64,000 nt of DNA from Leptospira ilyithenensis (lineage in GTDB: Bacteria; Spirochaetota; Leptospiria; Leptospirales; Leptospiraceae), in contig NZ_RQHV01000042.1 of NCBI RefSeq assembly GCF_004771005.1, positions 248,001-312,000 of the forward strand, read 5' to 3'. The notes beneath the pieces are model-generated. The model searched no databases and was not told the DNA's origin. It saw only the letters and a list, made by a program, of their open reading frames with translations. A program made the position numbers and the translations under genes. Shown here piece by piece: positions 43,802-52,698 of the stretch; positions within the stretch are counted from its first letter, which is position 1; each line of letters opens with the position of its first letter.

Positions 43802-44095
43802 TTAAGAAGAGGGCTTTTGCTTTTTTGCTTCTCTTTCTTTATTAAAGTAATTTACGACACTGTCTTTGAATTCGTCGATACGGACGATTCCCCAGGCAAC
43901 GCCCATTTTTACTTTCAGAGCTCCATCGCTTGTATCTTTTTCACCTTGCTCAGAGAGTTTCTTGAAGTTGGTTTCGAACTGACTTCTTTTGTCGTTCAAA
44001 TCAACTACGAGCTTTTCCCAAACTTCTTTAGAAGTTTTGACTGCTCCGATACTAGCGTTTACGATTCCATGTATTTTGTTTTCCACATTGCTCAT
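43802..44095 (-). CDS. Phasin-like protein
   Basis: This 97-residue, highly helical, charged protein has an amphipathic first half (NKIHGIVNASIGAVKTSKEV) and a Lys-rich end (REAKKQKPSS). It matches the phasin-related small proteins that coat polyhydroxyalkanoate granules, and similar proteins are common in Leptospira. The charged helices could also be a general coiled coil. GGGAG lies about 11 bases before the ATG. A strong intrinsic terminator follows, so the gene is monocistronic. Confidence 0.7.
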   Translation of the reverse strand: MSNVENKIHGIVNASIGAVKTSKEVWEKLVVDLNDKRSQFETNFKKLSEQGEKDTSDGALKVKMGVAWGIVRIDEFKDSVVNYFNKEREAKKQKPSS

Positions 44096-44200
44096 AGGAG
44101 TTTGCTCCCTTATATGATTCCATTATTTTGCACTGCACAAAAATGGCAAGTCAAAAATTAATTTCTAGTGAAAATACCACAATCTGCTAAACTTAAGTAC

Positions 44201-45235
44201 ATGTTCCGATTTCATTTTATTTTTGTAGCAATTTTTATTAGTTTTGCATTCTCTTGCAGTGCTCAGGTGCAAAAAAAGCCAATCGAAGGCTGTTTCCGAA
44301 TCGCCGGGGTTCCCGGTCCGGAGGATATCGAGCTAGTTTCGGCTAACGGAAAACCTAACATCATCATATCAAGCCATGATAGGCGTAATATGGAATCAAT
44401 CGGCGGGCTTTTTATCTTTGATCCGAACAGTGCCTCAAAAGAGGAGGCTGTAACACTTATTAAAACAAACTATCCGGAAAACTTCAGGCCGCATGGATTT
44501 AGTTATGCGAGAGTGAAAGGTAGGGATACTTTAGCTGTGATTTCCCACACTCTTAGAAAAGTAAATCCCCATACGGTTGAAATTTTCGAACATGATGGTA
44601 AAGTCTGGATTCATAAAAAAACTCTGGAAGACGAAAGTCTGACCAGCCCGAATGATTTGTTTCTTACCGAATCGGGAGAAATTTTTGTTTCCAATGATCA
44701 TGGCAGTCCGGGCAAAACAAGGCAGTTCTGGGATCTTTTGATTCGAAACGGTCGCGCCGATATCGCTTATTATGATGGAAATAAGTTTTATCCTTTGGAT
44801 AAACCGGTGTTATTGGGAAATGGAATTCTCATCCGAAAGGAAGCCGGTATTGAAAAATTATACAGATCCGTATTTTGGGAGCAGGCTTTATTTGTTTATG
44901 AGGTTCAACGAAATCAAAACGGGTTTCCCAATTTAAAGTATTTGAAAAAAATTTCCATCGGAAGCGGCCCGGATAATATCATTCAAGATGAAAAAGGGGA
45001 TTTATGGGTGGCGAGTCATATTTCCACCTGGCGTTTTTTGAAACACGCATCCGACAAAGATAATCTTTCTCCTTCTCAGATTTTTCGCATAGATGGAAAA
45101 ACAAATGAGACGTTTGAAGTGTATGCGAACGAAGGAGAAGAAATTTCCGCAAGCAGCACAGGCCTTCCCTTTAAGAATAAACTTTATATCTCTCAGGTCT
45201 TTGAAGATTTTATTTTAAGCTGTCCGAAACCATGA
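44201..45235 (+). CDS. Paraoxonase/arylesterase-like beta-propeller lipoprotein
   Basis: The protein has 344 residues from the ATG at 44201. Upstream in-frame GTG (44168) would place 11 extra polar residues before the leader. A leader MFRFHFIFVAIFISFAFSC ends in a lipobox-like AFSC, so it is probably a lipoprotein. Family features are GVPGPEDIELV near 36, RPHGFSYAR near 100 and SPNDLFLTESGEIFVSNDHG near 150, which parallel the Ca2+-binding Asn/Asp residues of PON1-type six-bladed propellers. A lactonase or esterase role is inferred. Its last 43 bases overlap the convergent ruvC. Confidence 0.78.
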   Translation: MFRFHFIFVAIFISFAFSCSAQVQKKPIEGCFRIAGVPGPEDIELVSANGKPNIIISSHDRRNMESIGGLFIFDPNSASKEEAVTLIKTNYPENFRPHGFSYARVKGRDTLAVISHTLRKVNPHTVEIFEHDGKVWIHKKTLEDESLTSPNDLFLTESGEIFVSNDHGSPGKTRQFWDLLIRNGRADIAYYDGNKFYPLDKPVLLGNGILIRKEAGIEKLYRSVFWEQALFVYEVQRNQNGFPNLKYLKKISIGSGPDNIIQDEKGDLWVASHISTWRFLKHASDKDNLSPSQIFRIDGKTNETFEVYANEGEEISASSTGLPFKNKLYISQVFEDFILSCPKP

Positions 45236-45723
45236 AGTAAAGATTTTCCCACAAATGCTACGGCAATGGCGTCCCAAGAGTCGTCATGGCCTTTTAAGTC
45301 ATGGAACCCTAAGATCATTTTGATCGCGGCCCGGACTTCTTTTTTATTTGCATTTCCATTGGCGGAGATTCCTTTTTTCACTTGAGTGGCAGTCGGTTGG
45401 ACCACAGGGATATTGTTTTCACCTAAGCTGAGTAAGATGACTCCCCTGGATTCGGAAACCCTCATACCTGTCGTCACATTGGTTACGAAAAAAAGTTCTT
45501 CTACGGAACCGAATTCCGGTTTGAATTCATTTATGATTTGGTCCAGTTCCGTTTTGATTTGAATCAAATTGTCGGGCGAAGGAGTTTTCGGAGGAACTTC
45601 TATGGTTCCGTAGATGATCAAATTCGGTTTGGAGCGGTTGGAATCCGGGAAATCTAGGACTGCATAACCTACACGATGGGAGCCTGGATCGATTCCAATG
45701 ATTCTTAATCCTTTCGCTTCCAC
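45193..45723 (-). CDS. ruvC: Holliday junction resolvase RuvC
   Basis: This nuclease of 176 residues cuts four-way DNA junctions with RuvAB. The four acidic active-site residues are visible: Asp in GIDPGSHRVGY near 11, Glu in VEELFFVTN near 76, and the Asp pair in HDDSWDAIAVA near 150-160. The length is typical (about 160-175). The start is 118 bases from the divergent acyl-CoA dehydrogenase. The end overlaps the paraoxonase-like gene by 43 bases; ruvA and ruvB are not in the window. Confidence 0.95.
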   Translation of the reverse strand: MEAKGLRIIGIDPGSHRVGYAVLDFPDSNRSKPNLIIYGTIEVPPKTPSPDNLIQIKTELDQIINEFKPEFGSVEELFFVTNVTTGMRVSESRGVILLSLGENNIPVVQPTATQVKKGISANGNANKKEVRAAIKMILGFHDLKGHDDSWDAIAVAFVGKSLLHGFGQLKIKSSKT

Positions 45724-45760
45724 TAGATCTAGTTATGTCACTCTAATTGATTCGTCAACC

Positions 45761-45786
45761 TGCATTGTCAAAAAATGCAAATGACA
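45761..45786 (+). promoter_or_regulatory. Candidate operator upstream of acyl-CoA dehydrogenase
   Basis: Two overlapping inverted repeats are seen in the 118-base gap between ruvC and the dehydrogenase: TGCATT-N7-AATGCA (45761-45766, 45774-45779) and TGTCA-N11-TGACA (45766-45770, 45782-45786). TTGTCA at 45765 could serve as a -35. Fatty-acid genes are often controlled by TetR or FadR-type repressors, so this may be such a site. No regulator gene is adjacent. Confidence 0.35.
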
Positions 45787-45841
45787 GGGTACTTTCCCTC
45801 TATATATTGGAATAAAACCATCCCGCAGGTATGAAACTAGC

Positions 45842-47518
45842 ATGACCGCAACGGCAGTGAAACTCGAAAAATCCCAAGCTGAAAAGGCTCTTCAAGCCCA
45901 AGCATCCCTCTTAAAAGAACTAACGCAACGTCTGGCGAAAAAAAATTCCGACAACGGAAAAGTTTCCGTCAGTAAAATGGACAAGACCCAACATGTTTTC
46001 TACCAACTCGCTTGGATGACCGCACAACAACGTGTGGCTGAGAACTTTATCGTCTATGCATGGGACTCATCCAAAGGAACAGGCGAGTTAGAACAAAAGA
46101 TGGCTCTTTCCTTTGCAGGAGAAACCGTTACTAATATTCGTTCGGAATTATCTGCAAGACCCGCAGAATACGAACTTACCTACCAAGAAATTTTTTCCAA
46201 ACTATATACCGACGAAATCAATGCCTACGTGGAAGCGGCTGCAAAGATTGACAACTATACTGAGATTGTAGACAAGATCGTAGACCTCGGTCATTTCGGT
46301 GCTTACGGTCTTTCCGAAGATCATGAAAATTTCAGACAGATTTTCAAAGATTTTGCTGAAAACGTAGTGGTTCCCCGCGCGGAACATGTCCATCGCCATG
46401 ATGATCTGATCCCGGAAGAAATCATCAACGGATTGAAAGACATGGGCTGTTTCGGTCTTTGTATCCCTGAAAAATTCGGTGGTATCCAACCGGATGACCG
46501 TCCTGACAACATATCCATGTTAGTTGTAACAGAAGAACTTTCCCGAGGTTCTCTCGGTGCCGCGGGATCACTCATCACCAGACCTGAAATCATGTCCAAG
46601 GCGCTTCTCAAAGGAGGAACCCAAGAACAAAAAGACAAATGGCTTCCTCTACTTGCATCCGGCGAGCGTATGGCAGGCATTATGGTAACTGAACCGAATT
46701 ACGGTTCCGATGTTGCTGGCATTTCCGTAACTGCAAAAGAAGTGGCAGGCGGATTTGTGATCAATGGTGTAAAAACCTGGTGCACATTCGCAGGTTATGC
46801 AAATTTACTTTTGATTCTTTGCAGAACTGAATCGGATCCAAGTCTTAAACACAAAGGCCTTTCCATCCTACTTGCTGAAAAACCGAGTTTCCTCGGACAT
46901 GAATTCAATTACAAACAAGAAGGCGGCGGAGTGATCCAAGGAAAAGCAATCGGAACGATTGGATACCGAGGAATGCATTCTTACGAAGTATCTTTCGAAG
47001 ATTATCTTGTTCCTAAAGAAAATCTTTTGGGAGGAGAAGCTGGACGCGGAAAAGGATTCTATTTCCAAATGGAAGGATTTGCCGGCGGACGTATCCAAAC
47101 TGCAGCTCGTGCCAACGGTGTGATGCAGGCTTCTTTGGAAGCTGCTCTTCGTTATGCGCAAGAAAGAAAAGTATTCTCGAAGCCGATTTACGATTATACT
47201 CTTACTAAATTCAAAATTGCAAAAATGGCGATGATCGTCCAAGCAACAAGACAGTATACAAACTATGTAGCTACACTTTTGGACAACCACAAAGGCCAAA
47301 TGGAAGCTACTCTAGTAAAATTGTATGCATCTAAGATTGCAGAGTGGGTTGCCCGCGAAGCGATGCAAATTCACGGTGGTATGGGGTATGCGGAAGAATA
47401 TCCAGTATCTCGTTACTTTGTGGATGCTCGAGTGTTCTCGATCTTTGAAGGTGCGGAAGAAGTGATGGCACTTAGAGTGGTTGCAAAAGACTTACTCGAC
47501 CAAGCACTTTCCGCTTAA
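45842..47518 (+). CDS. Large acyl-CoA dehydrogenase with N-terminal extension
   Basis: The 558-residue flavoprotein has an extra helical N-terminal region of about 155 residues (normal length is about 380-400). The core has the FAD and acyl-CoA motifs IMVTEPNYGSDVAG near 280 and WCTFAGYANLL near 310. It ends with MQIHGGMGYAEEYPVSRYF and FSIFEGAEEVMALR, where the Glu supplies the catalytic base. Long forms of this kind occur in several bacteria. No ETF gene is adjacent. A strong terminator follows 21 bases later, so it is probably a single-gene transcript. Confidence 0.92.
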   Translation: MTATAVKLEKSQAEKALQAQASLLKELTQRLAKKNSDNGKVSVSKMDKTQHVFYQLAWMTAQQRVAENFIVYAWDSSKGTGELEQKMALSFAGETVTNIRSELSARPAEYELTYQEIFSKLYTDEINAYVEAAAKIDNYTEIVDKIVDLGHFGAYGLSEDHENFRQIFKDFAENVVVPRAEHVHRHDDLIPEEIINGLKDMGCFGLCIPEKFGGIQPDDRPDNISMLVVTEELSRGSLGAAGSLITRPEIMSKALLKGGTQEQKDKWLPLLASGERMAGIMVTEPNYGSDVAGISVTAKEVAGGFVINGVKTWCTFAGYANLLLILCRTESDPSLKHKGLSILLAEKPSFLGHEFNYKQEGGGVIQGKAIGTIGYRGMHSYEVSFEDYLVPKENLLGGEAGRGKGFYFQMEGFAGGRIQTAARANGVMQASLEAALRYAQERKVFSKPIYDYTLTKFKIAKMAMIVQATRQYTNYVATLLDNHKGQMEATLVKLYASKIAEWVAREAMQIHGGMGYAEEYPVSRYFVDARVFSIFEGAEEVMALRVVAKDLLDQALSA

Positions 47519-47539
47519 TTCAAATTCAAGTTTGAAGAA

Positions 47540-47574
47540 AGACCCCACAAGACCAATTCTTGTGGGGTCTTTTT
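47540..47574 (+). terminator. Intrinsic terminator after acyl-CoA dehydrogenase
   Basis: A perfect 12-base stem AGACCCCACAAG / CTTGTGGGGTCT (47540-47551 and 47559-47570) with a 7-base loop is followed by TTTT. It starts 21 bases after the dehydrogenase stop codon. Confidence 0.92.
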
Positions 47575-47712
47575 ATGCATAAATCCCGGCGCAAGTCGAT
47601 GTCCCGGTTTCGGTTTTTGATTTACGTATTTCGACGAGAACCTTAAGCTCTTTGTCATGCGAAGTTTGGGATTTTTTATCCCCTATATTGATGGATTTAA
47701 GGCTTTTATCGA

Positions 47713-48396
47713 ATGAGTTTATTGAAATACAATCGGATTCCCGAGCCTGAGTTGATGGAAAGCAAGGAACAAGTCCTTGCTTATGCGGAAGCAGACTTTG
47801 CACTTCCTCATTCAATGATCATCCAAGCTTTAAAGAATCAATTGAATTCAAGGTTCCATCCTGGTTTTGTCCTGGATTTAGGTGCCGGTTCGGGAGATAT
47901 GACTTACCGATTGTATGAAGCATTCCCAACTAGCAAGATTTATGCGATAGACGGCTCGGAAGAGATGTTAAATGCCAACAGAAATTATTTTCAAAAGAAA
48001 AACGTTACTGCGAATATAGTTTGGGAAAATCACAAAATCCAGGATTGGATTCCAGAATCGGGCTTTGATCTTATTTTTTCGAATTCTTTATTGCACCATC
48101 TAACAGATCCTTATGATTTTTGGAGTGCGATTCAAAGATCCACATATGAAGAAAGTTTTATTTTTATTGCAGATTTGCTTCGTCCGGATTCGTTTGAGGA
48201 AGCGGACCATTTAACACAGAAATATGCTAAGGAAGAAAAACAGATTTTAAAAGAAGATTTTTATAATAGTTTATGTGCTGCATATACAATGGAAGAGCTG
48301 CAAATAATGTTGTCCAAGCTTAGGTTGAATGGAAAGCTTCATTTGGAAGTAATCAGCGACCGTCATTGGATTTGTTATTCCCGATTGAGTCCTTAG
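47713..48396 (+). CDS. SAM-dependent methyltransferase
   Basis: The 227-residue class I methyltransferase has motif I VLDLGAGSGDMTYRLYEAF near 53-71 and motif II acidic residue in IYAIDGSEEML near 76-86. The post-motif FDLIFSNSLLHHLTDP near 117-132 completes the fold. Substrate is not deducible; the His-His in motif IV is common in small-molecule methyltransferases. It is preceded by 138 bases after the terminator at 47540 and followed by the repeat-bearing gap. Confidence 0.88.
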   Translation: MSLLKYNRIPEPELMESKEQVLAYAEADFALPHSMIIQALKNQLNSRFHPGFVLDLGAGSGDMTYRLYEAFPTSKIYAIDGSEEMLNANRNYFQKKNVTANIVWENHKIQDWIPESGFDLIFSNSLLHHLTDPYDFWSAIQRSTYEESFIFIADLLRPDSFEEADHLTQKYAKEEKQILKEDFYNSLCAAYTMEELQIMLSKLRLNGKLHLEVISDRHWICYSRLSP

Positions 48397-48408
48397 TTAA
48401 ATAGCGAT

Positions 48409-48442
48409 GAATCGGGCAAAAAAGCGAACTTATTTGAAGAAA
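48409..48442 (+). repeat. Dispersed intergenic repeat, copy B (left block)
   Basis: GAATCGGGCAAAAAAGCGAA then CTTATTTGAAGAAAA matches the minus-strand reading of 401-432. It begins 13 bases after the methyltransferase stop. The right block, ATTAGGGCGGGG at 48659-48670, is the second shared segment. The transposase remnant lies exactly between the two blocks, so the whole gap 48397-48701 is accounted for by repeat, remnant and repeat. Confidence 0.5.
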
Positions 48443-48466
48443 ATTTTTAAAAATTCCATCATCGCT

Positions 48467-48664
48467 TTACAAGAGAAAGGTGGTATGGGGAACTCCAGGG
48501 TGTCCATCTCCTTTTCTACCGAGATGTCCGCCAAGTTTCCCTATCTGGCGCATAACTAAAGATAGTTTCGGAACTTCATTCGGAACGTCTTTGGACATAT
48601 ACAGCCTTGCGTGAAGTGCCTTCCATTCATGTTCTTCAAATAAAACGGATGCTGGTAAATTAGG
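48467..48664 (-). pseudogene. C-terminal remnant of a Tn5/IS4-family transposase
   Basis: On the minus strand 65 codons are open up to a TAA at 48467. The reading contains LPASVLFEEHEWKALHARLY, then VPKLSLVMRQIGKLGGHLGR and KGDGHPGV. This matches the conserved end of IS50/Tn5-type transposases, where LGRKGDGxPG precedes the last residues. The DDE catalytic core (about 400 residues) is missing, and no start codon fits. It is therefore a decayed insertion-sequence scar, not a working gene. It is bounded by the two blocks of the dispersed repeat. Confidence 0.8.
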
Positions 48665-48701
48665 GCGGGGAGTACAATCACCGCCTCCCTCACGTTCGCT
48701 T

Positions 48702-49364
48702 CTATCGACCTTCCTTCAACACTTTGTCCAATTCCGCAAAGGATTCGACATAGGGGATCTTCTCCCGATCAAAAACGATTTGTTCCCTCTCACCGTGAGC
48801 CATTCCCAAAAACTGCAATCCATAGCCTGTCGATGAGAGGTAGTCACTGATGGAGTCTCCAACATATAAAATTTCTTCTCTCCGTATGGAGAACATCTCT
48901 AGTTTTGATAACATCGGTTCGAACACTTTCGGATCGGGTTTATGAACATGTGTATCTTCCGCCGTTTGGACGCTTACAAAGAGAACCAAGTCGAATAACA
49001 TAAGTTCCAATTCCTTAAAAACTCTTTTATGACTGGAAGAACTGAGTATACCAAGCTGGTATTGTTTTTGAAATTGATAGATATATTCTTTTGCACCTGG
49101 ATAAGGAATATTATCATCCCTGTCACAGTAGTCGTTATAAGTTTTCCAAAGAAAATCCAAGTCTTTGGAATGATTTCCAAAAATCTTTAAGAGAAAATCA
49201 TTTCCCGGGATTCCCCAAGCGGAGTCAATTTGCTCGTTTGAAAGTTTAAAATCAAAAGTTTCATTTGCAATTGTCTGCAATGTTTTGTATCTGATCTGTC
49301 TTGTCTTTGCAATCGTATCATCATAATCAAATACAATCGCTTTAATAGATTTTAAATCCATCAT
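48702..49364 (-). CDS. HAD-superfamily hydrolase
   Basis: The protein has 220 residues from the ATG at 49364, which overlaps the preceding stop as ATGA. Motif I is AIVFDYDDTIAKT near 10-22 (two catalytic Asp), motif II GILSSSSHKR near 107, and motifs III/IV lie in HKPDPKVFE near 145 and ILYVGDSISDY near 170. The cap is helical, giving a phosphoglycolate phosphatase or beta-phosphoglucomutase-like type. Its last codons overlap the edge of the dispersed repeat region. Third gene of the TerB/DUF2207 group. Confidence 0.85.
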   Translation of the reverse strand: MMDLKSIKAIVFDYDDTIAKTRQIRYKTLQTIANETFDFKLSNEQIDSAWGIPGNDFLLKIFGNHSKDLDFLWKTYNDYCDRDDNIPYPGAKEYIYQFQKQYQLGILSSSSHKRVFKELELMLFDLVLFVSVQTAEDTHVHKPDPKVFEPMLSKLEMFSIRREEILYVGDSISDYLSSTGYGLQFLGMAHGEREQIVFDREKIPYVESFAELDKVLKEGR

Positions 49365-52108
49365 GCAATATCGTCTAACAACCAATCGTTTACAGTTTCT
49401 GGAATCGGTTCATTACAATAGGAACAATGGGTCGCATCCAATTCAGGATAAGGAGCACCACAGTTTTTACAAGCTGATTCTCCGAATCCGAGCTTGGTAT
49501 CTCTCGTTCTATTCAAAATCAGTTTTACGATATTTCTTTTGTGTTCCGGAAGCGCATTATAACTTCTCGCGGCACTCCATCTGAAATGGCAGTCCGCTTG
49601 AAATGAGTCGCCTTGTTTATTTAAATTTTGCATCTCCGCAGAACCGATTACCGGAATATAAAACACTTCTTTTTGTTTTGATTTTTTGAGAATGATGGGG
49701 CTAGCAGTTTCCCTTTTTAAAATACTTTCGTTACCCAAAGACTTGGCATAGATCCATTTCCAGAGCAGCGCAGAAGCTCTATCTTCCAATAATTGTACAG
49801 ACGTGGGACAATCAGGATATTTTCCCGAAAAGGATTCGTTATTTACAAAACGATCCGGATTCCATTCCACTTCTTGAGTAATTTCGGATAAAACCCAATC
49901 ATATTCTCCCGAGTTGAATATATTCCCACAATACTGGCATTTGGTGGTGATGTGACTGGTAATTGTATCACTCCCGCAGGAAGGACATTGGTTATGAATC
50001 AGATCCTTTCCGATTTGCGTTATTGCGGAAGTTTTTCTGGAAAAAGAATAAACTTCACGATAAAAACCTTTATTTGTATTTTTAAACTCTCTCTCGATAT
50101 CCGAACTGCCCATAGAAATGGGAACTGTAATATCTTTGGCAGAACAATCTAACATCACATGAACGGTTTGGTAATCTGAAAAGGAATCAAATCCCACAAT
50201 TGACTGACGATCAATTCTAAAGTCCTTCATTAGATTTTGATTCTTATCCACTTCTTTTAAAAGTTTCAATTGAATTTGAAATCTTTGAAACACGCCGGCA
50301 GAAATGAAATGTCTTGCCGGTTCCATGTTTCCGCCAGACCAAGACTCAACGATTCTTTCCACGATAAACTTCGATTTGGCGAAAAAATCAGCTTCGTTGA
50401 AATCGGGGTCGTTTATTTTGATTCGGCTTACAGTAATTGTTCTCGCTTGTAAAACTTGAAATTTTTTCTTTGCTGTGTTTTTGAAGAAATAAACAATCAA
50501 AAACGGCGCAATCAGCAATAGAGTGGAAAAAGCTAAATATTCAATGTTGCTACCGCTTCCGGGAGCAATAAAAAAGAATCGCAAAGCTGAAAAATAAACG
50601 AGGAAAGGATTGGTATGGAATGTATCGCTCTCGGTTTCGATTTGGATCAAAGGTAAATAACCTTCGGGAAAACTACCTTTCCAGTTGATGATAAAATGAT
50701 TTTTGTTTTTTTCAATTTCTAACGGTAATTCTACCACTCCGATGGGAGTATAATATGAATTAAGATGGGCCAAAAATAACTTTATATCGGCTTTTCCTTC
50801 CGTTTCTTCCGGAAGAACGATTTCTAAAGAGAAAGAAGCAAGTTTAGCTGTAGAATAACTTCCCAAGTGGAAAGGGGAAAAGCGAATGATTTCTTTCTTT
50901 CCATCGGGAGATTTTGCATTTTCGCCTAATTTTAAAAAGGTGACATTGCTGATTTTCAAATTTCGATTTTGATCATCCGTTTCCGATTGGTCGGACAGTA
51001 ATTGTCCGCTGAACAGATGCCAGAAAGAAGTTTTCAAATCACCTTCAATTCCGAAAATCATTTGGTATTTAGGAAAAAACCAGGAAACAATAGACCCTCT
51101 CTTGGTAGAGCTGAGATAATATGCCATTGTATCAAATTCGAGATGAGGAGTTTCCCATTCCGAGAAAGATTTTTGGAATACTTTGATAGTACCTTCGTGT
51201 CGGTTGATTCCGTTTTTTTGGATATAGGTGGTTTGTTTGACCGTATAAAAATCTTTTTCCTCTCCTGGGCTTGGATTTTTATTCGCTAAACTTAGATTAG
51301 TTGATATTTCAGGGAATGCGGTAAATACCAAAGCAGTATATTCGGGACGAACGGAAGAAAAATCGACGGAAACTTTATTTTCCGTTTTTATAAGTGCAAT
51401 CGGTCCGGTCTGATAATCCGAGACGGAAGTGTCGTAGTATTTCTCCGTAAGTTGAAAGGATTTCCAACGGATTTCCGGGTCCCAGGAGATTTCAAGTTCG
51501 GAACCTGCAGTTGGTACCGAGTTTTGATTGATTTCCCAATAAACAACCGATAGGTTGCCTATGAAATCTGCTCCTTTTTCCAATTCGTAATTCAATTCCA
51601 AAGGAGTCGCGGTTTTATTGGTTTTTTCGGGCCAGCTTACATCCAATTGCCAATCTAATGCAGATGGCTGGTATGTCTCCGGTGTAACGGAGGACTTGGT
51701 GACCTTCCAGTTGGAAAGCACCGGAAATTTCTTTCGAACAATCCCTACTTTTGCGGTATTAGAAAGAACAGTCATTGTTTCCCTTACGGTCGCTCCGCCA
51801 TCTGCTTTGAAATGAATATAAATTTTATGATTTTCCGATCGAAAGTATGCAGTCGGTTCCGGGGAAGAAATATATGAATTGCCAGACGCATAACTGGAAC
51901 TAGATGATGAAGATCTGGTCGAAGAAGAATAACTAGAACGGTATGAGGATGAATGACTAGAGCTGGAGCGAAAAGAAGATCTGGAAGAAGAGGAAGATCG
52001 GTAAGAGCCGCCCATTCCCGGACGAGATTCCAAATGGAAAGTCGGGAACAGAAAGAAAACGATTATGAAAGCGGAAAAAATCGGTTTAAGAAATGTATTT
52101 TTTTTCAA
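49361..52108 (-). CDS. DUF2207/Tim44-like membrane protein with zinc ribbons
   Basis: The protein has 915 residues from a TTG at 52108, chosen because it starts a normal signal peptide (KKNTFLKPIFSAFIIVFFLF); the open frame continues to 52144. A Ser-rich stretch lies at about 35-75. A DUF2207-like exported beta domain follows (about 90-530), then a membrane segment near 540-560 and a Tim44-like domain near 590-690 (FIVERIVESWSGGNMEPA). Two zinc ribbons are seen: CPSC...CQYC near 705-725 and CKNC...CSYC near 885-905. It may be a membrane adaptor. Its start overlaps the TerB gene; the HAD gene overlaps its stop. Confidence 0.78.
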   Translation of the reverse strand: MKKNTFLKPIFSAFIIVFFLFPTFHLESRPGMGGSYRSSSSSRSSFRSSSSHSSSYRSSYSSSTRSSSSSSSYASGNSYISSPEPTAYFRSENHKIYIHFKADGGATVRETMTVLSNTAKVGIVRKKFPVLSNWKVTKSSVTPETYQPSALDWQLDVSWPEKTNKTATPLELNYELEKGADFIGNLSVVYWEINQNSVPTAGSELEISWDPEIRWKSFQLTEKYYDTSVSDYQTGPIALIKTENKVSVDFSSVRPEYTALVFTAFPEISTNLSLANKNPSPGEEKDFYTVKQTTYIQKNGINRHEGTIKVFQKSFSEWETPHLEFDTMAYYLSSTKRGSIVSWFFPKYQMIFGIEGDLKTSFWHLFSGQLLSDQSETDDQNRNLKISNVTFLKLGENAKSPDGKKEIIRFSPFHLGSYSTAKLASFSLEIVLPEETEGKADIKLFLAHLNSYYTPIGVVELPLEIEKNKNHFIINWKGSFPEGYLPLIQIETESDTFHTNPFLVYFSALRFFFIAPGSGSNIEYLAFSTLLLIAPFLIVYFFKNTAKKKFQVLQARTITVSRIKINDPDFNEADFFAKSKFIVERIVESWSGGNMEPARHFISAGVFQRFQIQLKLLKEVDKNQNLMKDFRIDRQSIVGFDSFSDYQTVHVMLDCSAKDITVPISMGSSDIEREFKNTNKGFYREVYSFSRKTSAITQIGKDLIHNQCPSCGSDTITSHITTKCQYCGNIFNSGEYDWVLSEITQEVEWNPDRFVNNESFSGKYPDCPTSVQLLEDRASALLWKWIYAKSLGNESILKRETASPIILKKSKQKEVFYIPVIGSAEMQNLNKQGDSFQADCHFRWSAARSYNALPEHKRNIVKLILNRTRDTKLGFGESACKNCGAPYPELDATHCSYCNEPIPETVNDWLLDDIA

Positions 52109-52622
52109 CCTGGTGTTTGTCCATAAGTGAAATCTGCAATTCAAGTGCGAGTTCGTCTAAAAATTCACGTTCTTCCTGATTGATGGTTCCGTCGGACGCA
52201 ACAATGCAAACAGCGTCTTCAAAAAAATTGAGAGCATACTGATCATTGTCGATTACCGCCTTTGTTACCGTTTTCATAGGAAGCGGTTCGTCAAAGGTTT
52301 TGGAAAGAATTTGTAAAACTTCCTTACGTTTGTCTTTGTATTCGCTGAGAAGACAATTCGGTTCGAATAAAACGTTCACCATTTCCGAAACCAGCTCGCT
52401 TTCCCCGGATTTGAGTTTGCCATCTACGTTGCAGGCATAGGACCAGAGGCTAAGTAAAATTTTTGCATATTCAATATGTAGGTCTCCCTCAAAATCTCCC
52501 GAGTGATTTAGAGATTCCGGGTGGGAATTCTTATGTTCCTTTACCCTTTTCAGATTTTGCAAAATTTTTTTAGGCATCGCAACCGATGATCCTAATTTCG
52601 ATTTTTTTCCCTTCAACTTCAT
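52086..52622 (-). CDS. TerB-like domain protein
   Basis: This is a 178-residue cytoplasmic helical protein. It has the TerB pattern of two acidic metal-binding loops: CNVDGKLKSGESELV near 70 and ASDGTINQEEREFLDELALE near 147. TerB-like proteins bind Ca2+ or other metals and work with membrane partners in tellurite/stress systems. The N-terminal 35 residues are very basic. It overlaps the start of the DUF2207/Tim44-like gene, suggesting that the two proteins act together. No terC, terD or terE gene is present. Confidence 0.75.
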   Translation of the reverse strand: MKLKGKKSKLGSSVAMPKKILQNLKRVKEHKNSHPESLNHSGDFEGDLHIEYAKILLSLWSYACNVDGKLKSGESELVSEMVNVLFEPNCLLSEYKDKRKEVLQILSKTFDEPLPMKTVTKAVIDNDQYALNFFEDAVCIVASDGTINQEEREFLDELALELQISLMDKHQVEKKYIS

Positions 52623-52698
52623 TTTTTGAAAGTTTTCTTAAAATTTACCAAAAATTGGCTGAATTGCTTCTTTCTTTCAGGAGAGTGGAACTTATCTT

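Noticed and set aside
51890..52010. Apparent tandem repeat of TCT/AGA-rich triplets
   Set aside because: It is the Ser-rich coding stretch of the DUF2207-like protein, not an independent DNA repeat or CRISPR.
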